NCBI GenBank assembly: GCA_030248215.1
Contig: JASANG010001319.1
Span: forward strand, 1-64,000
DNA length: 64,000 nt
Source of the DNA: Enoplolaimus lenunculus
Taxonomy: Eukaryota; Nematoda; Enoplea; Enoplida; Thoracostomopsidae
Reading direction: 5' to 3'
In this document: one piece after another, positions 1 through 12,053 of the stretch
How the letters are laid out: each line of letters begins with the position of its first letter
How positions within the stretch are numbered: position 1 is the first letter of the stretch
Position numbers and translations under genes: made by a program
The notes under the pieces: generated by a model
What the model was told of the DNA's origin: nothing
The model's input: the letters and a program-made list of their open reading frames with translations, nothing else
Database searches by the model: none

Positions 1-129
1 CTACCGGCGAGCCATGCATCGAGGGTCGCACAAGATAGATGTTTGAACAAGACGACGCTCCTACGCTTAAAACACACCAAACCACCGTGTTTCAGTCGCT
101 TGTTGCTGATTTCACAAGACAACTCGCAC

Positions 130-335
130 ACCACAAAACACGGTGAGTCAAATTGACTCCCTCCGAAATAGGCTCTACGGGACGACACAAACGAAGGTCA
201 GGCTAATTTCACTCCGCCAGAGTCAAACGTGCAACTCAGTGAGCAAATTTACCTGACGGAGTCAAATTGACCCAATTTGCGAGTCCGTAGAGCCGATTCG
301 GAGGGAGTTAATTTGACTCACCATTTATTGCAGTG
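130..335. mobile_element. Foldback MITE, GTGAGTCAAATTGACTC family
   Basis: A palindromic element of about 200 bp. The left end reads GGTGAGTCAAATTGACTC followed by CCTCCGAAATAGGCTCTACG, and the right end is its reverse complement closing in TTGCAGTG. The middle has further GAGTC/GACTC pairs. This is one of about 18 copies in the window. The left terminus here is degenerate (CCACAAAACACGG instead of CACTGCAAAAAATGG). Confidence 0.8.
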
Positions 336-383
336 CAACAGCATCTTGATAATAGGCGTTATAACGCGTTCCCGGGACGGGCT

Positions 384-1321
384 CTTGTCCAGACGGCCTT
401 TTGTCCAGATAGTGTTTTGTCCAGACGGCCTTTTGTCCAGATAGTGCTTTGTCCAGACGGTCTTTTGTCCAGATAGTGTTTTGTCCAGACGGTCTTTTGT
501 TCAGATAGTGTTTTGTTCAGACTGTCTTTTGTTTCCAGATAGTGTTTTGTCCACACGGTCTTTTGTCTAAATAGTGATTTGTCGAGACGGCCTTTTGTCC
601 AGATAGTGTTTTGTCCGACGGTGTTTTGTCCAGATAGTGTTTTGTCCAGACGGCCTTTTGTCCTGATAGTGTTTTGTTTTTCCAGACGGTCTTTTGTCCA
701 GATAGTGTTTTGTCCAGACGGTCTTTTGTTCAGATAGTGTTTTGTCCAGACGGTCTTTTGTTCAGATAGTGTTTTGTCCAGACGGTCTTTTGTTCAGATC
801 ATGTTTTGTCCAGACGGCCTTTTGTCCAGATAGTGTTTTGTCCAGACGGCCTTTTGTCCAGATAGTGTTTTGTCCAGACGGTCTTTTGTTCAGATAGTGT
901 TTTGTCCAGACGGTCTTTTGTTCAGATCGTGTTTTGTCCCGACGGCCTTTTGTCCAGACAGTGTTTTGTCCGGGTCTTTGTCCAGATAGTGTTTTGTCCA
1001 GACGGTCTTTTGTCCAGATAGTGTTTTGTTCAGACGGTCTTTTGTTCAGAAAGTGTTTTGTCCAGACGGTCTTTCGTTCAGATAGTGTTTTGTCCAGACG
1101 GCGTTTTGTCCAGATAGTGTTTTGTCCAGACGGTCTTTTGTCCAGATAGTGTTTTGTCCAGACGGTCTTTTGTTCAGATAGTGTTTTGTCCAGACGGCCT
1201 TTTGTCCAGATAGCGTTTTGTCCAGACGGCCTTTCGTCCAGATAGTGTTTTGTCCAGACGGTCTTTCTGTCCAGAATAGTGTTTTGTCCAGACGGCCTTT
1301 TGTCCAGATAGTGTTTTGTCC
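384..1321 (-). repeat. 16/32-bp tandem array, reverse orientation
   Basis: This array reads GTCCAGACGGTCTTTT then GTCCAGATAGTGTTTT on the + strand, the reverse complement of the array at 26,683-27,533. The 32-bp unit is two related 16-mers in alternation. The copy is degenerate, with single-base changes, TTC for TCC variants and short indels. It sits just inside CCCGGGACGGGCTCTT, the sequence that borders every array here. Confidence 0.9.
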
Positions 1322-2231
1322 GGACAAAACACTATTAAACAAAAAACCATATGGACAAAACACTATACTGGTATGGAACAAAACACTATATAAAACAAAA
1401 AAGGCTAGAAAACATATATAAAACAAAAACCGTATGACAAAACAGCTATAAACGAAAGAGCTATGGACAAAACACTATCTGGACGAAAGGCGGTATGGAG
1501 CGAAAACACTAACCGTATGGAACAAAACACTATACTGAAAGACATATAAACAAAACACTTGTCAAAACAAAGACCGGTATGGACAAAACACTATTGTATG
1601 GACAAAACACTATTGTGTGAACGAAAGCAGTCTGGACAAAACACTTTTCTGAACAAAAGACATATAAAACAAAACACTATGGAACAAAAGACCGTATCAA
1701 TGCTATATCAACAAAGCATATGACAAAACACTATCTGGACAAAAGGCATAAACAAAACATATATATGGACATATAAAAGAATGAATACGACCCATTATAT
1801 GGACACATGAACAAAACACTTATCAGAATGCAAAACAAAACACTATATAAAAACCGTATCAAAACAGTATAAAAATCTCCAAGCCCGCAGATTGGACAAA
1901 ACGCTATCAAAACTTCAAATAAACAAAAAGCTCTGCTGGACAAAGACCGTCTCGAAACAAAACCTATCTGGACAAAAAGACCGTCTGAACGCTATCTGGA
2001 CAAAACACGTCTGGACAAAACACTATATAAAACAAAAGCATAACAAATAGTCCTCAACAAAAGAGCATATCAAACACTATCTGGACAAAAGACAGTCTGA
2101 ACAAAACACTATCTGAACAAAAGACCGTCTGGACAAAACACTCTGTGGACAAAAGACCGTCTGGACAAAACATATACTGGACAAAAGACCGTCTGGACAA
2201 AACACTATCTGGACAAAAGGCCGTCTGGACA
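1322..2231 (+). repeat. 16/32-bp tandem array, forward orientation, highly degenerate
   Basis: The mirror half of the preceding array. Polarity flips at about 1,321 (TTTTGTCCGGACAAAACA). Between 1,330 and 2,060 the units are scrambled and indel-rich, and they become regular again from about 2,080. The array ends at GTCTGGACAAGAGT, followed by CCGGGAACGCGTTATAAC as in the other copies. Confidence 0.85.
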
Positions 2232-2286
2232 AGAGTTACCATCCGGGAACGCGTTATAACACCTATTATAAGGAGAATTACTGTTG

Positions 2287-2492
2287 CACTGCAAAAAATG
2301 GTGAGTCAAATTGACTCCCTCCGAAATAGGCTCTACGGAGCTACGCAAATTGAGTCAAAATTGACTCCGCCAGAGTGAATTCTGCTCACTGAGTTGCACG
2401 TTGAGCTCTGGAGGAGTGAAATTTGACTCAGGTATCAGTCCCGTAAAGCTATTTCAGAAAGAAGTCAATTTGACTCACCATGTTTTGTAGTG
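2287..2492. mobile_element. Foldback MITE, GTGAGTCAAATTGACTC family
   Basis: Starts CACTGCAAAAAATGGTGAGT and ends ACTCACCATGTTTTGTAGTG. It corresponds to the copy at 27,583-27,796. Confidence 0.85.
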
Positions 2493-2652
2493 TGCACCCA
2501 GTTATACTTGTGAAATAAGCCAACAACAACTGTGAAACTTGAGTGGTTTGGTGTGAGATTTGAGGCGTTAAAAGCATGCGGTCTTGTTCAAACATCTATA
2601 CTTTGTGACTCCTCAATACAAATAGACTTTATTATATTTCATGAGAATCAAC

Positions 2653-2872
2653 AGTACAAAAATGGTGAGTAAAAAATTTGCCGACTCTCTCCGAAAAGAG
2701 CAAGTTTTCCACACTATACAAACGGAGTCAAATTCGACACTCCGCCAGAGTCAAATTCGACTCACCCGAGTTGCTCATGAGTGAATGTAACTCTAACGGA
2801 GTCGAATATGACTCAGTATAATTAGTCAAAAAGTTATTTCAGAAAAAGTATTGACTAACCATTTTTGCAGTG
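2653..2872. mobile_element. Foldback MITE, GTGAGTCAAATTGACTC family
   Basis: A degenerate copy starting GTACAAAAATGGTGAGT and ending TTGACTAACCATTTTTGCAG. It corresponds to 27,949-28,171. Confidence 0.75.
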
Positions 2873-3669
2873 TACATTTTCACCTTTGCCGAATTTAATC
2901 ACCGTGTCAACAATCTCAGCGTAGTTTGAACTCTAAATCAGATGTTACTCGGTCTTAAGAAGCAACGTTTAAGGTTGAAATTTAAAACTTTTACTGAGAC
3001 AACTAATAAATCGCTAGAAGTTTCAAATTACGCTTAGAGACGGTTGCAAAAGTGAAATTTGACACTTATTCGCGGCCGGAGTTGAAAATTATTATTCAAT
3101 CGAAAGCCAAAATGAATTTTTGCAGTCATAGGCAAAAAAATTGCGGCAGATCCCGCGTCCAAAAATATCTGAAACGTAGGCGCCACCAGGAGAAGACAAA
3201 AGCCGAAAATTTTGCAAAATTAATTCATGCATTGCGTTTGGCTTCTAGCTCGGTTGGTCACTGAGGTTTTCTGGCGATACTATTAACTCGCCCCCCTGTC
3301 AGAAACTCTGTGGCTGAATGTGACTGGTTTCAAATGTAAGATATGTATTCTGCGGCTTATGAGAAAAACTCGGAAATGTTGTGGAACTTTGTGAATGATG
3401 CTGTCGCAGCGCAATTAAAGGAAGTTTCCGACTTTAGGAGCTGTATTCTCAAATGTGTATAACAGCTATCGTTTGCTCTCAGTTCGCCGAGACAGTTCGG
3501 CGCGAGGGATGACGGGCGCGCGAGTCGGCGCCACGGGTTGGGGTTGAAATATAACTTTAACCCCTTCTCACATTGAGTTGCCTGTAGGCAACTCACGCAG
3601 TGTGTATATACGTATATATCGCACTATGTTTATCAATTGCAACACGTATACATATTCTAAATAAGCCCA

Positions 3670-3815
3670 CAACACGTGGTGCGGCTCGAGCGTCAAGCTC
3701 CTATAGCTGAGTGGTGATGGTATACGCCTCCCACTGCAGTCACAGTATGGTGATTGTATACGCCCACTGCAGTCCACTGGAGTTCAAATATGGCATTAAA
3801 AGTAAGTCTAGGGGA
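3670..3815 (+). repeat. tRNA-related SINE-like piece
   Basis: Contains CTCGAGCGTCAAGCTCCTAT, then the A-box-like TAGCTGAGTGG, and GGAGTTCAAATA in the B-box position. The same block recurs at about eight other places, usually flanked by CATGTGAGAAAGGGTTAA. This copy is degraded, and an internal GTATACGCC block is duplicated. Confidence 0.55.
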
Positions 3816-3930
3816 AAATAAAAAATATTCGCAAAAAGGGTTAATAGAACGGGGCGGTAACACAATGGTTAATTAGAATTAAGAAGTGGCGCGTGACACG
3901 GCCAGTATAAGTATCACATTATTCCTAAGG

Positions 3931-4130
3931 ATGGTGTGCAAAATGTGAAAACAAGCAGGGCGGAACAGTAGTATGAGGTATTCTTAAGCCAAAACCTAAG
4001 ACTTAACACTAATAAATTGTTAAGTTAAGAGCCTAAGCCTAAGCCTAAGACTAGTCAAAAAACAACAGTCTAAACTTAAACTTTATTGTATTACTAATCC
4101 AAAAAAAAAACGTTTCGCCCTGGTATTTAA
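3931..4130. mobile_element. Degenerate TTAGGC-containing MITE
   Basis: Contains AGGGCGGAACAGTAGTATGA, then AGCCTAAGCCTAAG-type repeats, then AACAGTCTAAACTTAAACTT. It is a decayed version of the element at 29,340-29,542. Confidence 0.6.
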
Positions 4131-4993
4131 ATTTTAGTGGTGCTATACTTTAATGCAACTTTACGGTATAATTTTGGAGCATGACCGGCTAAAAGTCATT
4201 AGCTAAAAGCTGAAGCCAACATCAGTGCTGCATACTAACGACAAAAAACCTGCATGTAACAAGTTTCCAAAAAGTCGAAATTTTTTATTGGCACCGTATC
4301 GTTGGCACCCTAAGGTACAAAGTTGTTTGCCTTTCAAAAGGGGATTCAAGACGTCAAAAACTGGATTTGCAAATTCAAAAAATTCGACTCGGGAAGCCAG
4401 GGAAGATCATAGACTCATGTATGTGCCGATTTTCAAATTGACCGATTTTTGGACAAACGCCCGCCGCTAAGCCGCAGAGAGAACGGTAAAGGCCTAAATC
4501 GTTTTTCAGCTTATGTTTACGCCAACAAAAGTAACTTCGCCAAATTTGCGTAATGCCATATAGACTCACGGATTGCATTCTGATGGCGTAAACATGAGTT
4601 TGATTATTTAACACCGCATTTCATGGGTTATAAATTATTTCCGTGTCAAAAAACATATACGCAAAAGTAAACACAAGCGATTTTGTTCGAATATCTCCAA
4701 CAATCTGATTACAGGACAAAACCGCAGAATATGGATGGAGCACAGGGCCTCATTTATCTGGGACCTATGTTGGCACCATTGATTACTTTTGTAAATTCAT
4801 CGAAAATTAAGAGTTTATGTAAATATGTATGCTATGAAATTTATTGTAGTGTGCGTTGACCCACAATTGCTGCAATAGCGAGACGTCATCAAACTATCGA
4901 CCTGCTCATTTTGCTGAAGGCAGTGTAACAACGCACAAATTGTCAAAAATATTTGAAACTCATAATACCTAAAAATTATGACAACACGGCTTA

Positions 4994-5165
4994 CACTGCA
5001 AAAAATGGTGAGTCAAATTGACTCCCTCCGAAATAGGCTCTACGGGACTACACAAATTGAGTCAAATCAGACTCCACCGAGTCAAATTGAGCTCACTTAG
5101 TCGCACGTTGGGTCTGGAGGAGTCGATTTGACTCGTTTGTGCACAACTCGCATTTTTTTGCAGTG
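4994..5165. mobile_element. Foldback MITE, GTGAGTCAAATTGACTC family (internally shortened)
   Basis: Starts CACTGCAAAAAATGG and ends TTTTTTGCAGTG, with TA on both sides. It occupies the same site as 31,024-31,232 but is 37 bp shorter, having lost part of the right palindromic arm. Confidence 0.8.
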
Positions 5166-5937
5166 TAACTGGTGATAAGTGCTATACGCATTTGAGATAT
5201 GAGTGAGATGTGATCGTGTAAATGTACATTTATTCAGCGGTATGCACAAGATTTAATGGTACAATGGGTTGTACGCATACTAAGTATATGAATGGACAGG
5301 TGCAAACAAATTGGAACACTGGTTGACGTCATTAATTATACGTCGTGGGCTCTACCTATAGGAATCAGGTGTTTAACGCAGCTTCAGGCCCGTAGCCAGC
5401 TCATCTGGCCAAGGGTGGCGATTTTCTCAGGTGAGTTTGATAGACGACTTACAAGGAAGGTTGAACATCTAAGGGGGCCCAACCCCCGTGCTCCCTCTCG
5501 GCTACGGGCCCCGGGCAGCTTATTCCAGAGCATTAAATAATTTTTCAACTGAATGCTCAAAACCCCCATGGAGATGTTCATAGAACGTGTCCCTTTTCCA
5601 AAATCATTGCTAGTTTCATGATACGTAGCTATTTTAGCGTATTAGCAAAAATTTATCGACAAGGGGCGGCGCGAAAAAATGTTTTTGGGCTTCAATAGAA
5701 GCGTGTGATACGCTTGTGAGTGCTACGAGATCCTCGTATCAGAAAGGCATAGTACAAGTATTGTCGGTTCCGAGCCGGTACAACGTTATTCTTGGATTCT
5801 TAAATTTAATAATTACAAATGTTGAGATTTATTCTTGCCTCCTCAAAACTTGCATTCTACGGTTTTTTTCTTTATATATTATCTCCTTGTACACTATTAA
5901 GAGAGTATACATTCTTCTTGAAAAACAACCGTTCCCG

Positions 5938-6150
5938 CCGAGAGAAATGGTGAGTCAAATTGACTCTTCCGAAATAGGCTTTAGGGAACAACACAAACGA
6001 GTCAAAATCGAGCTCCGCCCCATCGTCAATACACAAACTGAGTCAAATTCGATACCGCGAGAGTCAAGCTTAGTATAAGTGTGACTCAGTGTGTAAAATT
6101 AACTCTGAGCGGAGTCGAATTTGACTCAGTTTGTGTAGTCTCGTCAACCT
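5938..6150. mobile_element. Foldback MITE, truncated right end
   Basis: Starts GAGAAATGGTGAGTCAAATT. The right half stops after GACTCAGTTTGTGTAGTCTC, so the right terminal repeat is missing. The homologous copy at 32,106-32,358 is complete. Confidence 0.7.
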
Positions 6151-6610
6151 TATTCGGAGATATAGCAATCATTTTTGTTTACCATCCAGCAATGATTTTA
6201 CTTAAAGAAGCTTATAAAATGTGTTACCCGTTCAACAAAACACCAGTCAATTCTAACGCTTCCGTTGCTGTTTATGATTATATTAGTTTGTAGACTAAAA
6301 AAATTTCGCTGACATCAAAAACAAACCATAATTAAATATATTTAAAAAATCGTTTACGAACAAGCGCGAAACTTGACGTTTACTGGTTTTTATATTGCAA
6401 AATGCGGTGAACAGATGACAGGTTTTTTTCGTGGAGAAACATTTTCGAACCCGAACCCCTATCCTGGTCTCCCGCGCGCGGTTATTTAAAAAGTTTAACC
6501 CTACCTAGAGTATACTACTGAGCGACTCAGAATCGATAATGTACGGGGTGTGGGCAGCGTTTGACAATTTATAACATATTGCGCAGTGCAAATTTTCACA
6601 AGACAGTAAA

Positions 6611-6760
6611 AGCCCCAGGCTTGAGCGTCGAGCTCCTATAGCTCAGTGGGTCTGAGCCGCCCCCCCCCCCCCCGGTGAGAACTGGGATCGAACTACCTTG
6701 AACACGTGTCATATGAAATTGAAAAAATCTTCATGGGGAAAGGGTTAAGGCAGTGGATAA
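6611..6760 (+). repeat. tRNA-related SINE-like piece
   Basis: Contains GAGCTCCTATAGCTCAGTGG (A-box-like), an expanded C run at about 6,660-6,674, and TGGGATCGAACTACC (B-box-like). It corresponds to 32,896-33,037. Confidence 0.55.
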
Positions 6761-7254
6761 TTTAATATTAAGCCCCTTTTTCTGCGGCATGAGAAGCTTA
6801 AAGTTAAGCGGTACCATCAGAGCCCTTCGCAAAAGATTTCCGGATGCGGGACTCGAAGCGCGGACGAGTCTACAATTTTGAACTCAAATTTCAACTCGAA
6901 TTCGCGTTCCACTCGGAACTGTGGCGTTGCCAGAACCATTTCGGTTTGACGGATTATTTGATACCAAAAACTCATACGTCTTGTGAAAATTTTGCACATT
7001 ATCGCGATATCCTCCAACTATTTCGGAACATTGACGCAGAGCTTTCATTGAAATTCTTGTGGGCGGGGGGGGGGAACGGCCGGGCCCCTTAGCGATTTGA
7101 CGAATATATTTTTGTGAGAAAAAAAACCTTTCAGAGATTACTGTCAAATCCAAAAAAGCCGTGTGCAATTTCACCTCTCCCTGGCCGATTAGCAGCCGTG
7201 CTTTAAGGGCTTCTGGGTGGTGGCCGAGTTAGTTTTGGTCAAAGTTACTTTTGC

Positions 7255-7480
7255 TTTGAGGCTTAGGCTTAGGAAGCGCGTTTTTGCGACGCTTAGCTTA
7301 GGCTTAGAAGTTCATTTTTGCAACGTTAGGGGAACACGTTTTTGCGACGCTTTTAGGTTAGTTTAGAACACATTTAGACACTAACTTAGTTTTAGAACAC
7401 ATTTTTGCAACGTAGAGAGCTTAGTTAGACACCGTACTGAGGCTTGCTAAACACACTTTTGCGATGCTTACGCTGAAATT
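7255..7480. repeat. TTAGGC-derived minisatellite block (degenerate)
   Basis: Repeats of GCTTAGGCTTAGGAA alternate with TTTTTGCAACG-like spacers, matching the cleaner block at 33,585-33,830. The next 1.3 kb, to 8,806, matches 33,840-35,215 and holds no gene. Confidence 0.7.
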
Positions 7481-8806
7481 TAAGTTCACAAACAGGCTTG
7501 GTGTACTGTTACACCCCTAAAAATTCAGCAAAAAAACAACAAATTTGTTATCTAAGGGTTAGCGCTAAATAACACTAACTCACAGTTTACCTCTATTGTA
7601 TCACACGTGGTCCATTGGCTCAAATTTCTGGATCCACCATTGGCTGTCCCAGCAATTGGCAGATATTGACTTAAAATCGAAGTAGTATAGTTTACTAAAG
7701 CCATTGACGTTGCTAACAGCGCATCTATATTTTGAGGCCCGACGCAAAATTTCCTTACGTTTATTTTTCCTTCAAAATCACCCTCCAAAGTCGTATCCTT
7801 ATGAGAACATAAATGATTTCTTGAAATTTTCTACGAATTTTGCTATTTCCGTATTAAAAATAAAGATTTTGTAAATCAACTCGCTGCTATTTAGTTTTGT
7901 TTTATTATGAAATGTACAACTGAAATATGACAGTAGTTTATACGCCGTGACCGGCGGCTGGTATAAGATCGCTGGTATGGGTCGATGAGACATCCACATA
8001 TTTTGAAGAGCAACTGTAGCGAGACCACAATAGAGCTTAGAGTTTAGACTTTTGCTTAGGCTTAGGCTAATATTTTATAGTTTTTAATGGTCTCCTTGAA
8101 GCTTATTTTGAATATGCTATATATTACTGTTACGCACCTTTACACTGTAAATTTTTACTAATAGGTTTAGAGAGTAGGCTTACATCTCTCTTCACATTTA
8201 TATGGAAAGTTATATGTAGCTAAGTTTAAAATAACTTAAGTTTCATTCGGGGCTGCTCTGCCTAATAACAGTACAAAAAGGATTCTAAGTACGACCCCCT
8301 TTCTAAGCCTCCATGCACTAAGCAGTATTTGTTGTTATACTAAAAACTAAAAAACTTCGAAAGTCACGTTCTTTTGCCTGTTAACAACGAAAAATGAACC
8401 AAAAAGTTTCCTACACCCCCACTTAAGTTTTGTGGGTGAACGGAAGTTGAGAAGACGCCAATGTGCAACTGCGGCCCCCCCCCCCCCCCACGCGCTTTGT
8501 TCAAACGCTTCTGGTGCGGCGACTCACAATTTTTGCCATGGTTTCAAGAGTGTTTACGGTCGGTAGACCTTTGAACCAAAATATATCAGTAGTATCCGTG
8601 TTTTTGATAGAATATTTCTTATCAGAACGGTAACTGGAATTTTATTTTCACTATGGTTTTACTACAATTAAACCGGTACAACAACTGTTATGAGTTGAAA
8701 AGTGAAAATAAGTAAACGAAAAATTATTTTAACCCTTAATTTTAAAAATACTAAAAACTGTTTAATTCCCAATCCCTAAATTATTTATTAATTTATATAA
8801 TTTTAA

Positions 8807-9201
8807 CGTCTGGACAAAACACTATCTGGACAAAAGACCGTCTGGACAAAACACTATCTGGACAAAAGACCGTCTGGACAAAACACTATCTGGACAAAAG
8901 ACCGTCTGGACAAAACACTATCTGGACAAAAGACCGTCTGGACAAAACACTATCTGGACAAAAGACCGTCTGGACAAAACACTATCTGGACAAAAGACCG
9001 TCTGGACAAAACACTATCTGGACAAAAGACCGTCTGGACAAAACACTATCTGGACGAAAGACCGTCTGGACGAAACACTATCTGGACAAAAGACCGTCTG
9101 GACAAAACACTATCTGGACAAAAGACCGTCTGGACAAAACACTATCTGGACGAAAGACCGTCTGGACAAAACACTATCTGGACAAAAGACCGTCTGGACA
9201 A
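8807..9201 (+). repeat. 16/32-bp tandem array, forward orientation
   Basis: About twelve near-perfect 32-bp units of the two 16-mers TCTGGACAAAACACTA and TCTGGACAAAAGACCG. A few units carry GGACGAAA for GGACAAAA. Confidence 0.95.
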
Positions 9202-9249
9202 GAGCCCGTCCCGGGAACGCGTTATAACGCCCATTATAGAGATATATTG

Positions 9250-9464
9250 CACTGCAATAAATGGTGAGTCAAATTAACTCCCTCCGAAATAGGCTCTACG
9301 GGACTACGCAAATTGAGTCAAAATTGACTCCGTCAGAGTAAATTCTGCTCACTGAGTTGCACGTTTGACTCTGACGGAGTGGAATTTGACATGACTCAGT
9401 TTGTGTAGTCCCGTAGAGCCCATTTCGGAGGGGAGTCAATTTTGACTCACCATGTTTTGTAGTG
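9250..9464. mobile_element. Foldback MITE, GTGAGTCAAATTGACTC family
   Basis: Starts CACTGCAATAAATGGTGAGT and ends CCATGTTTTGTAGTG. Nearly the same as 27,583-27,796. Confidence 0.85.
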
Positions 9465-9613
9465 TGCGCCAGTTGTCTTGTGAAATCAGCAACAAGCAAC
9501 TGAAACTTGGGCGGTTTGGTGTGTTTTAACATAAAAGCATGCGGTCTTGTTCAAACATTATCTTTGTGCCACCCACGATGCGGATCAAGACTTTATTATC
9601 CTTATAAAAACGA

Positions 9614-9925
9614 CACTGCAAAAAACGGTGAGTCAAACTGACTCTCTCCGAAAGAGGCGTTTCCACACTATACAAACGGAGTCAAATTCGACACACCGCC
9701 AGAGTCAAATTCGACTCACCCGAGGTGCTCAGTGAGTCGAATGTGACTCTGACGGAGTCGAATTTGACTCAGTTTGTGTAGTCCCGAAAAGCCTATTTTG
9801 GAGAAAGTCAATTTGACTCGGGTGAGTCGAATTTGACTCTGACGGAGTCGAATTTGACTCAGTTTGTGTAGTCCCGAAAAGCCTATTTCGGAGAGAGTCA
9901 ATTTGACTAACCATTTTTTGCAGTG
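9614..9925. mobile_element. Foldback MITE with an internal duplication
   Basis: Starts CACTGCAAAAAACGGTGAGT and ends CCATTTTTTGCAGTG. It is about 90 bp longer than 27,949-28,171 because the right arm (TCGAATTTGACTC through CGGAGAGAGTCAATTTGACT) is present twice in tandem. Confidence 0.85.
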
Positions 9926-10518
9926 TACGATATGTTTACCTTTGCCGAATTTAATCAGCGTATTGCGACCGATCTCAGTCGTAGTGGGCTCTTGAATCTA
10001 AATCTAATGTTACTAAGAGTCTTAAGAAGCAACGTTTAAGATTGAAATTTAAAACTTTTACTAAATTTAATTCAACTAATAAATCGCTAGAAGGTTTTTC
10101 ACTCAAAGACAATCCAAATTACGCTTAGAAACGGTTGCAAAAGGTGAAATTTGACACTTTATTCGCGGCCGGAGTTGAAAATTATTTATTCAATACGAAA
10201 GCCAAAATGGCTTTTTAGTCATAGGCATACAGGGTAGTGTGCCGGCGGGCATATGCAGCCGGTCGCCGACCTAAAACGTAGGCGCCACCAGGAGAACAAA
10301 GCCAGAAATTTTGCAAACTAATTTAGCGCGTAAATTGCGTTTGGCTTCTAGCTCGCTTTGGTCACTAACTTTATAGCAATACTATTAATTAATATCGCCC
10401 CTGTCCAGAAATTTCTCGTTCCGTCGCTGAATGTGACTGGTTTCATGTGAGCTTAATCTGTATTCTGCGTCATTACCAAACCTCAATTTTATATGACCAT
10501 CGCGGAATCGCTTGTTCT

Positions 10519-10703
10519 ATTAACCCTTTCTCACATGAACATTCTCTATCTTCCCTGAGACTTACTTTTATGCTAGGATTCGAACTCCAGTGACTGCAGT
10601 GGGAGGCGTATACCATCACCACTGTGACTGGAGTGGGAGGCGTATACCCCATCACCACTCAGCTATAGGAGCTTGACGCTCGAAGCCCGAGGGGGCTCTC
10701 ACG
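10519..10703 (-). repeat. tRNA-related SINE-like piece
   Basis: On the minus strand it reads CTCGGGCTTCGAGCGTCAAG, CTCCTATAGCTGAGTGGTGA, two GTATACGCCTCCCACT blocks and GGAGTTCGAATCCTAGC, ending in GAGAAAGGGTTAA. It lies in the non-inverted middle of unit B. Confidence 0.6.
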
Positions 10704-11588
10704 TGTTGTGGTTATCTAGTACATGTATACGTGTTGCAATTGATAAACATAGTGCGATATATACTATTTAACGTATATACACTGCGCTGAGTTGCCTACA
10801 GGCAACTCAATGTGAGAGGGGTTAAAGTTATATTTTAACCTGACCCGTGGCGCCACGCGCTCAAGTATACCGTCACCCCTCGTGTTAACCGCCCGAAAAC
10901 TGTTGGCGAACTGAGAGTAAAACCCCAAACGATAGCTGTTATACACATTTGAGAATACAGCTCCTAAAGTTGCAAAACTTCCTTTACCGCTGTGATAGCA
11001 TCATTCACAAAGTTCCACAACATTTCTGAGTTTTTGACATAAGCCGCACAGAATATTAAGCTCACATGAAACCAGTCACAGTCAGCGACGGAACGAGAAA
11101 TTTCTGGACAGGGGCGATATTAATTAATAGTATTGCTATAAAGTTAGTGACCAAAGCGAGCTAGAAGCCAAACGCAATTTACGCGCTAAATTAGTTTGCA
11201 AAATTTCTGGCTTTGTTCTCCTGGTGGCGCCTACGTTTTAGGTCGGCGACCGGCTGCATATGCCCGCCGGCACACTACCCTGTATGCCTATGACTAAAAA
11301 GCCATTTTGGCTTTCGTATTGAATAAATAATTTTCAAGCTCTGTGCGAATAAAGTGTCAAATTTCACCTTTTGCAACCGTTTCTAAGCGTAATTTGGATT
11401 GTCTTTGAGTGAAAAACCTTCTAAGCGATTTATTAGTTGAATTAAATTTAGTAAAAGTTTTAAATTTCAATCTTAAACGTTGCTTCTTAAAACTCTTAGT
11501 AACATTAAGATTTAGATTCAAGAGCCCAATTACGACTGAGATCGGTCTCTATACGCTGATTAAATTCGGCAAAGGTAAACATATCGTA

Positions 11589-11901
11589 CACTGCAAAAAA
11601 TGGTTAGTCAAATTGACTCTCTCCGAAATAGGCTTTTCGGGACTACACAAACTGAGTCAAATTCGACTCCGTCAGAGTCAAATTCGACTCACCCGAGTCA
11701 ATCGCACTTTCTCCAAAGATAGGCTTTTCGGGACGACACAAACTGAGTCAAATTCGACTCCGTCAGAGTCACATTCGACTCACTGAGCACCTCGGGTGAG
11801 TCTAATTTGACTCTGGCGGAGTGTCGAATTTGACTCCGTTTGTATAGTGTGGAAACGCCTCTTTCGGAGAGAGTCAGTTTGACTCACCGTTTTTTGCAGT
11901 G
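11589..11901. mobile_element. Foldback MITE with an internal duplication
   Basis: The inverted counterpart of 9,614-9,925. It starts CACTGCAAAAAATGGTTAGT and ends CACCGTTTTTTGCAGTG, and it has the same kind of internal arm duplication. Confidence 0.85.
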
Positions 11902-12053
11902 TCGTTTTTTTAATGTTAAAAAATTATTGATACGCAACGTGGGTGGCACAAAGTATATATTTTTGTAAAAAACCGCATGCTTTTTTGCTTAAAACACAAC
12001 AAAACCCCCAAATTTCAGTTGCTTGTTGCTGATTTCACAAGGCAGCTGGCGCA

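Larger units (their letters stand above)
1..8806 (+). repeat. Copy A of the ~7.7-kb repeated segment (diverged)
   Basis: From about 2,240 to 8,806 this follows, in the same order and orientation, the segment at 27,536-35,215: MITE pair, SINE-like piece, TTAGGC element, MITE, MITE, SINE-like piece, TTAGGC tandem block, and an end reading TTTATATAATTTTAA. It differs from that copy by many small indels and substitutions, so it is the most diverged copy here. Bases 1-383 match 19,490-19,868 in direct orientation, so the element continues beyond the left edge. Short ORFs are not conserved between copies and nothing protein-like is seen. Confidence 0.85.
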
